Assembly: GCA_944381115.1 (NCBI GenBank)
Contig: CALWJV010000016.1
Span: 1 to 64,000 of the forward strand
Direction of reading: 5' to 3'
DNA length: 64,000 bases
Origin: an uncultured Clostridia bacterium
GTDB taxonomy: Bacteria > Bacillota > Clostridia > Oscillospirales > CAG-272
Below the pieces are notes generated by a model. It was given only the letters and a program-made list of their open reading frames with translations, had not been told where the DNA came from and did not search any database. Positions 26,890 through 38,019 of this stretch are shown here, piece after piece (position 1 is the stretch's first letter; every line of letters begins with the position of its first letter). A program made the translations under genes and the position numbers.

Positions 26890-29166
26890 TTAGACACATT
26901 CAATAACAGTATCAGAAAGATCATCTTTTGCAGATATTTTGATCATAGCCACACCCTTTGAAGAATTGATTAATTCTTCTGCTATCCTGTCCTCAATATT
27001 TGTTTGTATATACCTTCTCATATTTCTTGCACCGTAACGCTCAGAGAATGAATTTTCAGCAACCGTATTTACCGCTTTTTCATCATACGAGACTTTATAT
27101 CCTTTGATTTTAAGCGCATCGGAAAGTTCGTCCAGCATTATTGAAGCGATTTTTTTAAAATCCTCCTTGTCAAGACTGCGGAAGGTAATGATTTCATCTA
27201 CCCTATTCAAAAATTCGGGACGCAAAAAATCGGAAAGAGCATTGAACGTCTTATCATCATTCTGCTTTTGTTTGTTATCCCCAAAACCTAAAATTCCGCT
27301 TCCGAGTTGTGAACCGGCGTTAGTCGTCATTACAATAACCGTGTTTTCGAAGTTAACCGTTCTTCCTTGTGCATCGGTTATACGTCCGTCATCGAGTATC
27401 TGAAGTAATATATTCAATACATCCGGATGTGCTTTTTCGATTTCATCAAAAAGGATTACGGAGTACGGTTTACGGCGAATTTTCTCGGTAAGCTGTCCTG
27501 CCTCGTCATATCCAACATATCCGGGAGGAGCACCTATTATTCTTGAAACAGCATGCTTTTCCATAAACTCAGACATATCAAGGCGGATAAGAGATTCTGG
27601 AGCGTCAAAAAGTTCTTCGGAAAGTCTTTTTACAAGTTCGGTCTTACCCACACCGGTAGGTCCTGCAAAAATAAATGATATGGGCTTTCTCTTTGCGCTT
27701 ACTCCGACACGGCTGCGTTTTACGGCCCTTACTACTGCATTAACCGCTTTATCCTGTCCTACAATATGAGATTTGAGCGTTTCTTCAAGTTTTGAAAGTT
27801 TATCGAATTCGTGTTCAGTTATACTGCTTGCAGGTATACCAGTCCATATCTCTATTACATTTGCAAGATCTTCTTCGGTAAGTACCAATCCTGCTACTTC
27901 TTTTTTAAGATCCGCAATTTTATTCTGACAGTTTATGCATTCAGTTTTTATTTCGGCAATACGGGCATAGAGTCCATTTGATTTATCCGGATCTGTCTCA
28001 CCTGTCTTTTCTGCAAGTTCTTTTCCTTCTTTTTCGAGTTTATTAAGTTTGTCCTCGTACTCAGCGAGTTCGCCAACTGCCGCGGACCGTAATGCAAGAT
28101 ATGAGCATGCTTCGTCAAGAAGGTCAATAGCCTTATCCGGTAGGAAGCGATCCGTAATATATCTTTCTGAAAGCATTACAGCCTTTGAAAGAACAGAATC
28201 CGGCACTGTTATTCTGTGATAATTTTCATAGTAATGCTTTATTCCTTTCAGTATCTCTACCGTATCAGCAATAGTAGATTCCGAAACTATTATAGGCTGA
28301 AAACGTCGCTCGAGTGCCGAATCTTTTTCAATGTATTTACGGTATTCCGCAAGCGTTGTCGCACCTATCAACTGTATTTCTCCGCGCGAAAGAGCCGGCT
28401 TTAAAATATTAGCCGCATTCATTGATCCTTCTGCATCCCCCGCTCCGACAATACTGTGAACTTCATCAATTACAAGGATTATATTTCCAAGCGCCTTGAC
28501 CTCGCCTATAAGAGCCTTCATCCTGCCCTCAAACTGACCTCGGAACTGAGTTCCGGCTACAAGAGCGGTCATATCAACGAGCAAAACTTCTTTGTCTTTA
28601 AGCCTGTACGTAACATCTCCACATGCTATTTTCTGCGAAAGTGCCTCTGCAATAGCGGTCTTACCGACACCGGGCTCTCCTATAAGACATGGGTTATTTT
28701 TCTGACGGCGGCAAAGTATTCTTATCATTCTTTCAAGTTCTTTTTCCCTGCCGATCACCTTATCGAGTTCGCCTGCTTTTGCTTTTTCTGTAAGATTTAT
28801 ACAAAACTGATCTATTGCTTTTCTTGTTGTTTCAGTCTTTTTTGCTTGTGATTTTTGCTGCTTTTTACCGTCTGCACCGTTTCTTCCGTTTTTCTCTTTT
28901 CCCCCGAAAAGAAGAGCGTTAAGTTCGTCAAAATTAATCATGGGGGCCTTGCCTTGCGATTCATCATCGACTCCGGAGATAAGATTCTGCATACTTTCGT
29001 TGAAATTCTGCATGATCTCACCTGCATTTTCGAGTCCTTCGGGAAGTTTTATTCCCAATTCTTTTGCACAGTTAAGGCAAAGTCCCTCTGACTTTTTTCC
29101 GTTTTGATCCTGTCTCATTATATATACCATAGCAGGATTGCTATGACATCTTGAACATAATTCCAT
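26890..29166 (-). CDS. clpE: ClpE-like Clp ATPase (zinc finger, two AAA+ domains)
   Basis: 758 residues. The N-terminus is a C4 zinc finger (CSRCHSN ... CLNCAKE, residues 4-35) as in ClpE, in place of the Clp-N repeats of ClpC. Walker A and B of the first AAA+ module are GEPGVGKTA and [10 protein letters not shown] coiled middle domain follows (about 400-450). The second module has [10 protein letters not shown] and [10 protein letters not shown]. An LGFG loop for docking ClpP is present near 625. It unfolds proteins for ClpP, which is not in the window. It follows whiA by 38 bases. Confidence 0.92.
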   Translation of the reverse strand: MELCSRCHSNPAMVYIMRQDQNGKKSEGLCLNCAKELGIKLPEGLENAGEIMQNFNESMQNLISGVDDESQGKAPMINFDELNALLFGGKEKNGRNGADGKKQQKSQAKKTETTRKAIDQFCINLTEKAKAGELDKVIGREKELERMIRILCRRQKNNPCLIGEPGVGKTAIAEALSQKIACGDVTYRLKDKEVLLVDMTALVAGTQFRGQFEGRMKALIGEVKALGNIILVIDEVHSIVGAGDAEGSMNAANILKPALSRGEIQLIGATTLAEYRKYIEKDSALERRFQPIIVSESTIADTVEILKGIKHYYENYHRITVPDSVLSKAVMLSERYITDRFLPDKAIDLLDEACSYLALRSAAVGELAEYEDKLNKLEKEGKELAEKTGETDPDKSNGLYARIAEIKTECINCQNKIADLKKEVAGLVLTEEDLANVIEIWTGIPASSITEHEFDKLSKLEETLKSHIVGQDKAVNAVVRAVKRSRVGVSAKRKPISFIFAGPTGVGKTELVKRLSEELFDAPESLIRLDMSEFMEKHAVSRIIGAPPGYVGYDEAGQLTEKIRRKPYSVILFDEIEKAHPDVLNILLQILDDGRITDAQGRTVNFENTVIVMTTNAGSQLGSGILGFGDNKQKQNDDKTFNALSDFLRPEFLNRVDEIITFRSLDKEDFKKIASIMLDELSDALKIKGYKVSYDEKAVNTVAENSFSERYGARNMRRYIQTNIEDRIAEELINSSKGVAMIKISAKDDLSDTVIECV

Positions 29167-29204
29167 TTATAGTTTGTACCCCTTTTTCCCGGCTTTTAAA
29201 TAGC

Positions 29205-30080
29205 CTATAAAAACTTTAAAGTCTTATTTTTCCCGGTATTTCCAATATACCCTTTTTTTAATGCATATTGCACTATTTTATATAATCTGTGATTTACTCC
29301 GGATTTTGTTATTCTTCCGATATGCAAAGCGGTTATTTCTTCAAGAGACTCTATCGGATTCTCAATCCGTATTTTTGCCGTTTCCCGGAGAGCAGGAGAA
29401 AGTACTAACAGATCTCCTTCATTTTTCATTATTGCATTTATAGCATTTACCTGAACTGCTGCAGCCTCAATTGATCTTTTTACATTTGTTGTATCACAGT
29501 TTTTCTGCCGATTTGCTGAGCAGCGTATACTTTTTACGATTGAGTCATTCATTATTTCAAAAAACGCATTTTTTGCACCTATATAAGCCAAAAACTCCTC
29601 TACCGTATTAGTTTTTTTGTAATAAATAAGTGCTTCTCCGCGGCGAACAGTAAATTTAGGAGCAAGTCCTTCTTTTGTAAGATATTGGGTTAACGTTTTT
29701 GTTGCCTCTTCATTAGGCATCACCATTTCAACATGAAGATTTTCATTTGTTTTGCTTGCACGACCTGCTACTAAAAATACTCCTCTTATAAGGGCAGAAA
29801 TGCACTTTTCACACACCATTGCACCGGGAGCAGGATATAAATCTCCGTCTTTTTCCGCAATTATATAACCTTTGGTGGAATCCTCGTCAAAAGAAAATCT
29901 TTGTTTTTTTGATTTAAGATTTTCCACGTACGCCGAAATTTCTGAAGAAAAAATGTTTTTCCTGCTTCCGGAAAAAATTTCCGTGCCACATATAAAAGAG
30001 TTTTTACAACATTCTGATTTTATGGTTGTACTGAGAAGTTGTTTTTTTATCTCTTCGGCAAATTTACTCCTTAAAGGCAT
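29205..30080 (-). CDS. whiA: DNA-binding protein WhiA
   Basis: 291 residues. The N-terminal half resembles the degenerate LAGLIDADG domain of WhiA (AALIRGVFLVAGR region). The C-terminal half has the family signature NCDTTNVKRSIEAAAVQV and the helix-turn-helix ending SGVNHRLYKIVQYA. It is involved in cell division and chromosome organisation in Firmicutes and in sporulation control in Streptomyces. Its start is six bases after the folD stop with a weak ribosome site, so coupling is likely. The usual neighbours rapZ and yvcK are absent. Confidence 0.93.
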   Translation of the reverse strand: MPLRSKFAEEIKKQLLSTTIKSECCKNSFICGTEIFSGSRKNIFSSEISAYVENLKSKKQRFSFDEDSTKGYIIAEKDGDLYPAPGAMVCEKCISALIRGVFLVAGRASKTNENLHVEMVMPNEEATKTLTQYLTKEGLAPKFTVRRGEALIYYKKTNTVEEFLAYIGAKNAFFEIMNDSIVKSIRCSANRQKNCDTTNVKRSIEAAAVQVNAINAIMKNEGDLLVLSPALRETAKIRIENPIESLEEITALHIGRITKSGVNHRLYKIVQYALKKGYIGNTGKNKTLKFL

Positions 30081-30086
30081 CTTTTT

Positions 30087-30932
30087 TTACCGCTTACCGT
30101 GTTTTTTAGCTGCATTAAGAGTATTTGTGAGCAACATTGCTATTGTCATAGGTCCGACACCGCCCGGAACAGGAGTTATCGCACCTGCTACTTCCTTTAC
30201 GCCATTAAAATCTACGTCGCCGCAGAGTTTGCCGTTTTCATCTCTGTCCATACCTACATCTATTACTGCCGCACCCGGTTTTATGTAATCTGAAGTTATA
30301 AATCTGGCCTTTCCCATTGCTACAACAAGTATATCTGCACGTCTGCATTCTGCCTTAAGATCCTTTGTTTTTGAATGGCATATTGTTACTGTTCCGTTTT
30401 TCCGTAGCAGCAGCATTGCCTGTGGTTTGCCTACGATATTACTTCTTCCGACAACAACGCAGTTTTTCCCGCTTACGTCTATATTACTTTCTTCAAGAAG
30501 CCGCATAACTCCTGCAGGAGTGCAAGGCAGAAAATCGTAATCTCCTATCATTATTTTACCGGTGTTTACCGGATGAAATGCGTCAACATCCTTTTCGGGA
30601 TTTATTGAATTGATAACCTTCTTTTCATTTAAGTGTCCGGGAAGAGGAAGTTGAACTAATATACCATCTATTTCAGACCTCACATTGAGTTTGTTTATAA
30701 GAGAAAGCAGTTCTTCTTCAGTTGTTCTTTCGGGCAATGCGTGTACTTCGGAATAAAATCCCACCTCTTCGCAGCCCTTTTCCTTGTTTCTTACATAAAC
30801 TTTAGATGCCGGATCTTCGCCGACTATTACAACAGCAAGTCCCGGCTTGTCGGTCATTTTCATAACTTCTTCTTTTATTTCTTCTCTGACTTTTGCCGAT
30901 ATTACTTTTCCATCTATGACCATTGCTGACAT
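30087..30932 (-). CDS. folD: Bifunctional methylenetetrahydrofolate dehydrogenase/cyclohydrolase
   Basis: 281 residues from the ATG at 30932, which has GGAGG eight bases upstream (an ATG five codons earlier overlaps that site). The catalytic Lys lies in [30 protein letters not shown] and the NAD(P) loop [12 protein letters not shown] are canonical. [14 protein letters not shown] closes the domain. It feeds one-carbon units to purine and thymidylate synthesis. Part of lgt-folD-whiA-clpE. Confidence 0.97.
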   Translation of the reverse strand: MSAMVIDGKVISAKVREEIKEEVMKMTDKPGLAVVIVGEDPASKVYVRNKEKGCEEVGFYSEVHALPERTTEEELLSLINKLNVRSEIDGILVQLPLPGHLNEKKVINSINPEKDVDAFHPVNTGKIMIGDYDFLPCTPAGVMRLLEESNIDVSGKNCVVVGRSNIVGKPQAMLLLRKNGTVTICHSKTKDLKAECRRADILVVAMGKARFITSDYIKPGAAVIDVGMDRDENGKLCGDVDFNGVKEVAGAITPVPGGVGPMTIAMLLTNTLNAAKKHGKR

Positions 30933-30982
30933 TTTACTTTCCTCCATTTGATCTGATCTTTAATTTACTAAATTTCCAAAGT

Positions 30983-31864
30983 CTAACCCTTTTTTCCGTT
31001 TTCGGCTTTTTTTTCCAAATATTCTTCTTTATATGACGCACTGTCGTAACGCTTTCCTTTATTCCACATTATTACGATCAAAGTACTTGCAGCAACAAAG
31101 GAAATAAGTGCGACGATCTGCGAAATTCTGAACGGTCCCACATAAAGGCTGTCAGTACGTAATCCTTCAATAAACATGCGACCAAATCCGTACCATGCAA
31201 AATAACCAAGCATTATCTGACCGTCAAATTTGCGTTTGCGATAAAGCACATTCAGAAGTATAAACCCAATCAGATTCCACAAGAATTCGTAAAAAAATGT
31301 AGGGTGTACCACACCTAAATATTCTATTACCGCTCCGCTTGAATTTAAATGTGAAAGCTGCATTCCCCACGGAAGATCTGTTGCACTTCCAAATGCTTCG
31401 CCGTTACAGAAATTTCCCCATCTTCCTATGAGTTGTCCGAGCATTACAGCAGGCGCAAGCATATCGAGGAAACAAAGAGGACGTATTTTTTTATACAAGC
31501 ATACAAGCACCGCTGCAGTTGCACCTGCAATAATGCCGCCGTATATTGCAAGACCGCCTTCCCATATTGCAAAAATTTCAGTAAAACTGTAATCATAGTC
31601 TGATGTTATTACATAATAAAGCCGCGCTCCGATAACACCGGAAATAATAATGAAAAGCGTAAAATCTATTACATCATCTACTGTGATACCTTTATATTCC
31701 CTTGTTCTGTACATAACATAAAGTACGGCAAGCACCATTCCGAATGCAATTATTATCCCGTACCAAGCAACTTCTCTACCGAAAACGGTAAACGCCGTAC
31801 GGTTTATTATAAAATTACCTATTCCGAGTCCGGGGAAACCTATTTCTGAGGCCGTATAACTCAT
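30983..31864 (-). CDS. lgt: Prolipoprotein diacylglyceryl transferase
   Basis: 293 residues, polytopic membrane protein. Family motifs are seen: IGRWGNFCNGEAFG (about 142-155), HPTFFYEFLWNL and YGFGRMFIEGLRTD. It adds diacylglycerol to the lipobox Cys of lipoproteins, and the window encodes several (both lyases, ZnuA, the Cys-repeat protein). GGAAGG precedes the ATG. Confidence 0.97.
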   Translation of the reverse strand: MSYTASEIGFPGLGIGNFIINRTAFTVFGREVAWYGIIIAFGMVLAVLYVMYRTREYKGITVDDVIDFTLFIIISGVIGARLYYVITSDYDYSFTEIFAIWEGGLAIYGGIIAGATAAVLVCLYKKIRPLCFLDMLAPAVMLGQLIGRWGNFCNGEAFGSATDLPWGMQLSHLNSSGAVIEYLGVVHPTFFYEFLWNLIGFILLNVLYRKRKFDGQIMLGYFAWYGFGRMFIEGLRTDSLYVGPFRISQIVALISFVAASTLIVIMWNKGKRYDSASYKEEYLEKKAENGKKG

Positions 31865-32046
31865 TTTAACTTTCCTTCCTGTTATTTAAAAACCTAAAAA
31901 TTTTTCTTTGATATTTTATCGCTGTAAAATTTCATTTAAAACTGTAATTATGTGTTTTTCATAAGTTTCATGAATTTTAAAGCGGACTTTTCATCTTCAT
32001 CAACCATATATTACATATCGGTATTTTACAAATCATTCTCAGAAAT

Positions 32047-33405
32047 TTATTTTTTCTCTTTGTTAGGACAAACGGTACTCAAAGCGAAATGTTCTTTTTT
32101 TAATATTCTTTTTGCAAGATCATTGACCTCCTCGTATCTGACCGACGAATATTCTTCTGCCTGAGTTAAAAAATTTCCGTGTACAAGAAATGCGTCAAAA
32201 AAACCCTCAGATATCGACTCGGAAGTATCAAACTCTTTCATAACTTCGGCATAAAGTACCCTTTTTGCCCTTTCAAAGTCCTCTTTCGGTACACCTTTTT
32301 TAACCATTTTCTCAGCGTACCTGCAAAAATTTTCAAAAACTTCTTCGGGACAGTCAGACTCTCCGCCAAGAGCAGTATAGCATGCAGGACGCGAATACTC
32401 CGTATATGCGGAATAAGACGATACAAGTTCCCTCTCATAAAGATCGGTAAAGAAATCGCTGCTTTGACCGAAAAGCGCTTCTGTCAGAATTTCCATGGCA
32501 GTTCTTTCTTCAGGCTTTCCGTAAATATCCTTTATTCCTATTCTGAATAGAGGCTTTGCCACTTCCATATATACTTTTATGACTTTTTCACTGCATTCAG
32601 GGCCTTCGTTTATTTTTCCGGAAATTATTTCGCTACTGTCCTTAATAGGCAATATTTTGTCGGCAATTTCAATTATTTTGTTTTCGTCAACATTCCCGGC
32701 AATGCAAAGTGCCATATTGGACATTCCGTAAAAAACATCGTAACATTTGTACAAAAGTTCCGGCGTAATCTTCGCTATTGATTCAAGACTTCCCGCTATT
32801 TGTATTTTAACCGGATTTTCTTTGTACATTGCCGCCATGAGATTATAATAAAGTGCGTTTGACGGTCTGTCAAGGACCATCTTTATCTCCTGCCCAATGA
32901 TACCCTGTTCTTTTAAAACATTTTCCTTTGTAAATACAGGTGTGGTTACCATTCTCAAAAGCACTTCAAGTGCGCGATAAAAATTATCTGTACATGAAAA
33001 AAGATAAGCGGTTCTGTCGGTTGAAGTATAGGCATTTGCGTCCGCACCGATTTCGGCAAAATCCTCAAATGTATCGTGTCCATCATCCGATTCAAACATT
33101 TTATGCTCCAGAAAATGAGCAATTCCTTCCGGAACAACACTAAACTCTTTATCGGTTGAAAGTTTGAAAACATTATCATAAGAACCGTATCTGGTACCGA
33201 AAATCGCATATGCACTTGAAAAAGGCTTTTTTGAAATATAAATCGTAAGTCCGCTTTTATGCTTTACTTTTATACAACTTTCCCCGATGTACTCATTTGA
33301 AATTAAATTTATTTTATTAAAGGCTTCTCGGCCATTTTTGCTGTTCTTTTCTTTTTCATATATTATGGAATTTTTTTTCTTTTCAATAATATTCAATCTT
33401 CTCAC
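32047..33405 (-). CDS. M16 zinc peptidase, catalytic member (YmfH-like)
   Basis: 452 residues. The inverted zinc motif HFLEH with surrounding EGIAHFLEHKMF (about 115) and a downstream EQGIIGQEIKM Glu mark a catalytically competent M16B peptidase. The C-terminal half is the second M16 repeat. The start is GTG at 33405 or TTG at 33396; both are close to an AGGGT ribosome site. It starts two bases after the stop of the paired M16 gene. Such pairs usually form a heterodimer of one active and one inactive half. Confidence 0.9.
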   Translation of the reverse strand: MRRLNIIEKKKNSIIYEKEKNSKNGREAFNKINLISNEYIGESCIKVKHKSGLTIYISKKPFSSAYAIFGTRYGSYDNVFKLSTDKEFSVVPEGIAHFLEHKMFESDDGHDTFEDFAEIGADANAYTSTDRTAYLFSCTDNFYRALEVLLRMVTTPVFTKENVLKEQGIIGQEIKMVLDRPSNALYYNLMAAMYKENPVKIQIAGSLESIAKITPELLYKCYDVFYGMSNMALCIAGNVDENKIIEIADKILPIKDSSEIISGKINEGPECSEKVIKVYMEVAKPLFRIGIKDIYGKPEERTAMEILTEALFGQSSDFFTDLYERELVSSYSAYTEYSRPACYTALGGESDCPEEVFENFCRYAEKMVKKGVPKEDFERAKRVLYAEVMKEFDTSESISEGFFDAFLVHGNFLTQAEEYSSVRYEEVNDLAKRILKKEHFALSTVCPNKEKK

Positions 33406-33407
33406 CC

Positions 33408-34694
33408 TTACCCTTCGATACAGTTAAGAAAATAGGTTATTGTAAGTGCTGCGCCGTTCGCAATCTCTGAAACGTCTTCAGCACTGACTTTATTTATTTC
33501 TTCAATACAACGCTCAACGTCGGTATGTTTTCCGGAGATCCTTCTGTTAATATACCAAGATGCGTATCTTACAACGCTGTCACATATAGCATTATAATTA
33601 CTGACAATGCCGAGTTTTGCCGCAGAAAGTTCCGATTCAGAAATATTTTGTGGATTTTTAAGAAGATCAAGTTGTCGCATTATTTCTTCTTTTGCAATAT
33701 CTACCTTATCTCTGTTTATACCGCTCCGCACATACATAACATTCAGACTGAGATTCTGTGCAGAAGCACAATAATAACAAAGTTGAAGTCTTTCTCTTAC
33801 ATTGGTGAAAAGACGGCTCACTGCAGACCCACCGAAAATTTCATTAAATACCTCTGTATTTGCCGTTTTTTCCCCGGTATCCGGCATTGAAAATCCCATA
33901 ACCATTCTTCCTTGAGTTGCACATATATCCTCTTTTATATCTTTAACTTTACCGTCAAATGAAGGTTTGATACAATCGGCAACAGGTATAAGGTCTTCTT
34001 CTTTTCTGCCGTTAAGAAGTGCAGAAATAAATTTAAGCACTGTTTCTTCCGTTTTTACTGTAAATCGTCCTGCAAACACCGCTTCCAAGGGACACTTTTG
34101 GAGAATATATACGAGCATTTTGTAAAGTGACCCCGGAGTAATGGCATTTACCTCTTCTTCAGTACCGAGGGATTCGCATGCCGCAGGTATATTTCCGAGC
34201 ATAAGCGTATTAGCCCTGCTCAGTGCATAACTATCCTTATTATTTATCTTTGCTTTAATTTTGTCTATCTGATGTTTTTTCTCACTCTCAGTATAAAAAG
34301 AAGAAAATTCGCCGTTTCCCAAAAACGGCTCTTTTAATATTTCAAACATAAACGCGGTAATTTCAGAAAAAACATCCATTTTCTCCTCTTTGGGGAGAAA
34401 GTCATTTTCAAGATAATATGCACCTATCTTAAATACCAAAGAACTTGACGTTTTGGTTGCACTTACTTCAAAACTCGGGTCATATAACATTCCGATATGC
34501 TTTGACATTGAAGATACGCTCGGATGCTTTGATGTTCCTCTTAAGAGCACGCTTGAAAGAACATTACACTTTGCGATATTTTCATCATTGAGAGGCAGCA
34601 GAAAATTCAGCGCAAAATAATTATTTTTAAATTTATCGGTTTTAATTACACCGAGAGTCGCACCAATCCCGAGTGCTCTGTTTTCAATCTTCAT
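33408..34694 (-). CDS. M16 peptidase-like protein, zinc motif lost (YmfF-like partner)
   Basis: 428 residues with the M16 fold pattern (LRGTSKHPSVSSMSKHIGML in the early helix region, the second-repeat block DVERCIEEINKVSAEDVSEIAN late). The HxxEH zinc motif is absent, so it is probably the non-catalytic half of a heterodimer with the next gene. Gene order matches the ymfF-ymfH arrangement known in Firmicutes. The 274-base upstream gap (34695-34968) has only AT-rich promoter-like sequence. Confidence 0.87.
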   Translation of the reverse strand: MKIENRALGIGATLGVIKTDKFKNNYFALNFLLPLNDENIAKCNVLSSVLLRGTSKHPSVSSMSKHIGMLYDPSFEVSATKTSSSLVFKIGAYYLENDFLPKEEKMDVFSEITAFMFEILKEPFLGNGEFSSFYTESEKKHQIDKIKAKINNKDSYALSRANTLMLGNIPAACESLGTEEEVNAITPGSLYKMLVYILQKCPLEAVFAGRFTVKTEETVLKFISALLNGRKEEDLIPVADCIKPSFDGKVKDIKEDICATQGRMVMGFSMPDTGEKTANTEVFNEIFGGSAVSRLFTNVRERLQLCYYCASAQNLSLNVMYVRSGINRDKVDIAKEEIMRQLDLLKNPQNISESELSAAKLGIVSNYNAICDSVVRYASWYINRRISGKHTDVERCIEEINKVSAEDVSEIANGAALTITYFLNCIEG

Positions 34695-34968
34695 ATAATT
34701 GACCTTTCAATAATTTACCGTTTAGTAATTTATATTTTCTGATACACGCTGTTCGATTGAATAAAATTTGCATTTTCCATTTTATTATACAGCACATACG
34801 CATTATATTTATTTTACCATGTAATAATGTATAATGTAAGAACATTTTAAATAATTACTTTTACTTTTTCAAATCAAAATAAAAAATAATAACAATAATC
34901 CTTAAAAGATCACGTTGCCTATCGCGACATTTAATAATTTTGGAGTCATCCAATGTTTTTTACCTATT

Positions 34969-37584
34969 TTAACTTCCGTCTTTAAACGATTTTATTCTGT
35001 CAAGGCAATGAATGTAAAAAGGATATCTGTAATCATCTTTATCTTTTTTCAATTTTTTATCACCTTTGGTATAATATGCAGAAAGTCTGATATTCAAAAT
35101 ATTTTTATCCCCGGTTAATTCAGTATATTGTTTTACAGCCATGGCAAGTTTTTCACCTTTCAACTCACCGTAATCCAAAAGTTTAATTATTTTTCCGAAA
35201 AAAGAAATCGGTAATTGTTTTTTTATTGAGTTAAAAAAATCGGTATTTTCAATAAAAGGCTCAAGAATCTTTAAATGTAATGCATAAACTTTATTTTCGT
35301 TTTCAACAGAAAGAATACATTTTTCAAAAAAACCGGTCTCTTCAATTTTCTTTTTAAACCAACGGCATTCTTTTTCATTTTTATAAATTTGAATTGCATA
35401 AACAATCGCATTTCCCGTGTCATGTTTAAAAACCGTTATTTTATCTCCGTTCTTAAGTTCTTTTGAATTTTCTGCAGATAAAATTTCACCGTTTTCAAGT
35501 AAAACAGAAAATGTGGTTCCGTTTCGGTACTTCGGATCATTGAACTCCAATTTAATAAGTTTTATTCTCATTTTTGGAACAAACGCTGTTTTCACAAGAT
35601 TGATTTGAGTAAAAGCATTTTCAATAAATTCTCCGTAACTGATATTTTCACCATCGGGCATAAAGGTACAGAATCCGTTTTTTAAATCACCACCGCCTAA
35701 AAGTTTGTGAGAAAAAATTTCAGGTACACATTTTATATTTGCAGAAAATTTAAATCTGCATCTGGCATTTTCCATAAGAGACAAAAGAGAAGTTTGGTAT
35801 GTTATCTTTTGAACATAATAACTATCTTTAATTATATTTTCACAAAGTTCTTTGTTTTCTGCAGAAAAAAACTCCGCTTTACCAAAAAATTTGCTTTTTG
35901 CTTTATTCGTAAAATATTTGTTACTTAGTATAATATTTATTGAAACACCGGAAACAACTGATGCACTTTTTATTATTTTACACAATATAGGAGACAAAAC
36001 ATCTGATATATAGCATATTTTAACTATTTTGTTCTTTCCGTACATTGGACTTTTTTTGACGATTTCTTCAAGATATGCAGCATACGGAAGTAGAATAATA
36101 TCTTCTCCGCATTTAAAAAATCTTTCTTTTACCGGGTCTAAACCGCTTTTTTTCAATGTATGAAAATAAACATCATATTTTTTTACCATGTTGTTTTTCT
36201 CAACATCATTATATAATTTCTCACTTTCCTGATCAATAATCCTCGCTAAAAAAGATGATTTTGCGGCAAATACAGGGAAATCAAAAAGAAAACTTCTGAA
36301 ATTATCCGAAAAGCATAAATTTACCGCACGCACCAAAACAATAAAACACGAAAAAATATCATTAAAATTAACATGTTGAAATAAATTTTTTTCATTCTCT
36401 TCAAGCATGATTTTTAAAAGAATAGGCATATAATATTTTTTATTTAAATCCGGGATTGCGTTTTTATAACACATTATCAGGTATATATTTTCATTTTTAT
36501 CAATAAATTTCGAATTATCATCATTTAAAATTGAATAAATTTTTTCCAAACGTAATTTTAAAACCCAAAATTCAGAAATAGAAACGGCAAGCCTTGAATA
36601 TACGCTAATAAGAGAAGTAATCAGCAAAATTATATGACTTTTGTGTATGATTTCAAAATTTTCGCTTAACATTTCTTCAAATATATCCATTAGTTCTTCT
36701 GAATTCAAGGTAACTTCTTTTTCACCTAAAAAGCCAAAAGCATACATGGCAACATAAGCATTAAGAGAAAATAATGCATCCTCGGGACTATTTATAAAAA
36801 ATTCGCTTTTTTCTTTCATTTTCATAAAAATGCGGCTTGCGGCAATAGCAGATCGAAACGCGCTTCTTGAAAAATTTACCTTTTTTTCAAAGTTTAAAAT
36901 GTTTCTTTTTTTCTGAATTTCCGGCATATTATAAACATAAATATTTTTTAATAGCAAATTTCCGTATTTTGTATAAATACGCTTTGTACTGTGTGTTATA
37001 ACACTTTTTTCTGTGTTAAAAAAGTTATCTTTAAAATACAGGCCCTCAAATACACTGAATGAACATTTTTTTGCTGTCTTTATAAAAGGAAATACATTTT
37101 TTTCTCTGCACATTCCTTCTTTTATAAGTGCGTTAATGCCACCTGCCTCAATAATACCATTACTTGCAGAAAAATAAATTATTTTGGGATCTTTGGGCAA
37201 TTCTCCAAGTATTAATGTACACTCAAGTATACCATATAAAAGACCTTTCAATGCTCCGTACGCACCATTTTCACAGCAATATGACGGTGCTTTTGCTGTT
37301 TTTATATTATAACGTCTTGCTCTTATTACAGCAAAGGTATTTTTCCTGTATGCAGCAGGAAGTGCACAGTAGCAGCGTTTAACCGCATCTTCTGCTTCTT
37401 TATCTCCGTAAGATTTATAACACGGTGCATCCGCAAGATCAATTATTACGCCGTATAAGGCGTTTTCTAAGTAATTTGAATTTTGAAGAAAAACAGATTT
37501 ATAAAAGGCTTTTTCCACGGTATTAGTAACATTTGCGCACAGCTTTTCATAAACTGCAACCGTAATATTTTTCATTTTGAGCAC
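34969..37584 (-). CDS. Unrecognised 871-residue protein
   Basis: I do not recognise a family. The reading frame is long and intact, very rich in Lys, Ile, Phe and Asn, and its DNA is more AT-rich than its neighbours. There is no signal peptide, and hydrophobic stretches (for example around IILLITSLISVYSRLAVSI, about 310) look more like buried helices than membrane spans. The N-terminal 150 residues contain clustered Cys and Tyr with YGALKGLLYGILECTLILGE. The last 250 residues alternate strand-like segments and repeated KNGDKI/ENGEI turns. The start is GTG at 37584 or ATG at 37575. It is followed by the M16 pair on the same strand after 274 bases. Confidence 0.75.
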   Translation of the reverse strand: MLKMKNITVAVYEKLCANVTNTVEKAFYKSVFLQNSNYLENALYGVIIDLADAPCYKSYGDKEAEDAVKRCYCALPAAYRKNTFAVIRARRYNIKTAKAPSYCCENGAYGALKGLLYGILECTLILGELPKDPKIIYFSASNGIIEAGGINALIKEGMCREKNVFPFIKTAKKCSFSVFEGLYFKDNFFNTEKSVITHSTKRIYTKYGNLLLKNIYVYNMPEIQKKRNILNFEKKVNFSRSAFRSAIAASRIFMKMKEKSEFFINSPEDALFSLNAYVAMYAFGFLGEKEVTLNSEELMDIFEEMLSENFEIIHKSHIILLITSLISVYSRLAVSISEFWVLKLRLEKIYSILNDDNSKFIDKNENIYLIMCYKNAIPDLNKKYYMPILLKIMLEENEKNLFQHVNFNDIFSCFIVLVRAVNLCFSDNFRSFLFDFPVFAAKSSFLARIIDQESEKLYNDVEKNNMVKKYDVYFHTLKKSGLDPVKERFFKCGEDIILLPYAAYLEEIVKKSPMYGKNKIVKICYISDVLSPILCKIIKSASVVSGVSINIILSNKYFTNKAKSKFFGKAEFFSAENKELCENIIKDSYYVQKITYQTSLLSLMENARCRFKFSANIKCVPEIFSHKLLGGGDLKNGFCTFMPDGENISYGEFIENAFTQINLVKTAFVPKMRIKLIKLEFNDPKYRNGTTFSVLLENGEILSAENSKELKNGDKITVFKHDTGNAIVYAIQIYKNEKECRWFKKKIEETGFFEKCILSVENENKVYALHLKILEPFIENTDFFNSIKKQLPISFFGKIIKLLDYGELKGEKLAMAVKQYTELTGDKNILNIRLSAYYTKGDKKLKKDKDDYRYPFYIHCLDRIKSFKDGS

Positions 37585-37655
37585 CGTACCCCTTCAAGTA
37601 TCGCTTAGCGAAAAGCATTTTAAATAACTTTTCAAAAATTAATATAACAATACAT

Positions 37656-37687
37656 AAAAAAACGCCATTTATATTATGGCGTTTTTT
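37656..37687. terminator. Bidirectional terminator downstream of DUF3789-like gene
   Basis: AAAAAACGCCAT pairs with ATGGCGTTTTTT around a short AT loop. Transcription on the minus strand from the small gene at 37839 ends here, separating it from the 871-residue protein gene. Confidence 0.85.
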
Positions 37688-37755
37688 ACAAATTTTATCA
37701 AATATCAATTTAATATTTTAATATTTAATTTAAAAACTCCTTATCAGTTAATTTT

Positions 37756-37839
37756 TCAGGTTTTTGCATTTACAAAAATTGCCATTGTACAAACTCCTAC
37801 AAATCCTCCAATAAATAAACCTAAAATAAAGGCAATCAT
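37756..37839 (-). CDS. 27-residue single-TM peptide, DUF3789-like
   Basis: A short frame preceded by AAAGGAGAAT directly before the ATG. The product is a single hydrophobic helix, MIAFILGLFIGGFVGVCTM, followed by a short polar tail. Size and the IAFILGLFIGG opening match the small DUF3789 membrane proteins of Clostridia. A terminator follows. Function is unknown. Confidence 0.7.
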   Translation of the reverse strand: MIAFILGLFIGGFVGVCTMAIFVNAKT

Positions 37840-38019
37840 ATTCTCCTTTCCCCGGTATCGTAATAAAGCAGGTCCTTATAAAGAACACGTTATATGCAAT
37901 ACCTGTCGTTAAACATTTTCCATGATACTTTAATTTAATTTTTTTTATAACTTTATTATTACCTGACCTGTTGATTTAATTCATTTTTTATTATATGATT
38001 GCTTTCTTTTTTTGTATTT

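Noticed and set aside
37676..37912. 78-codon plus-strand frame
   Set aside because: It begins inside a terminator and is antisense to the better-supported 27-residue peptide gene.
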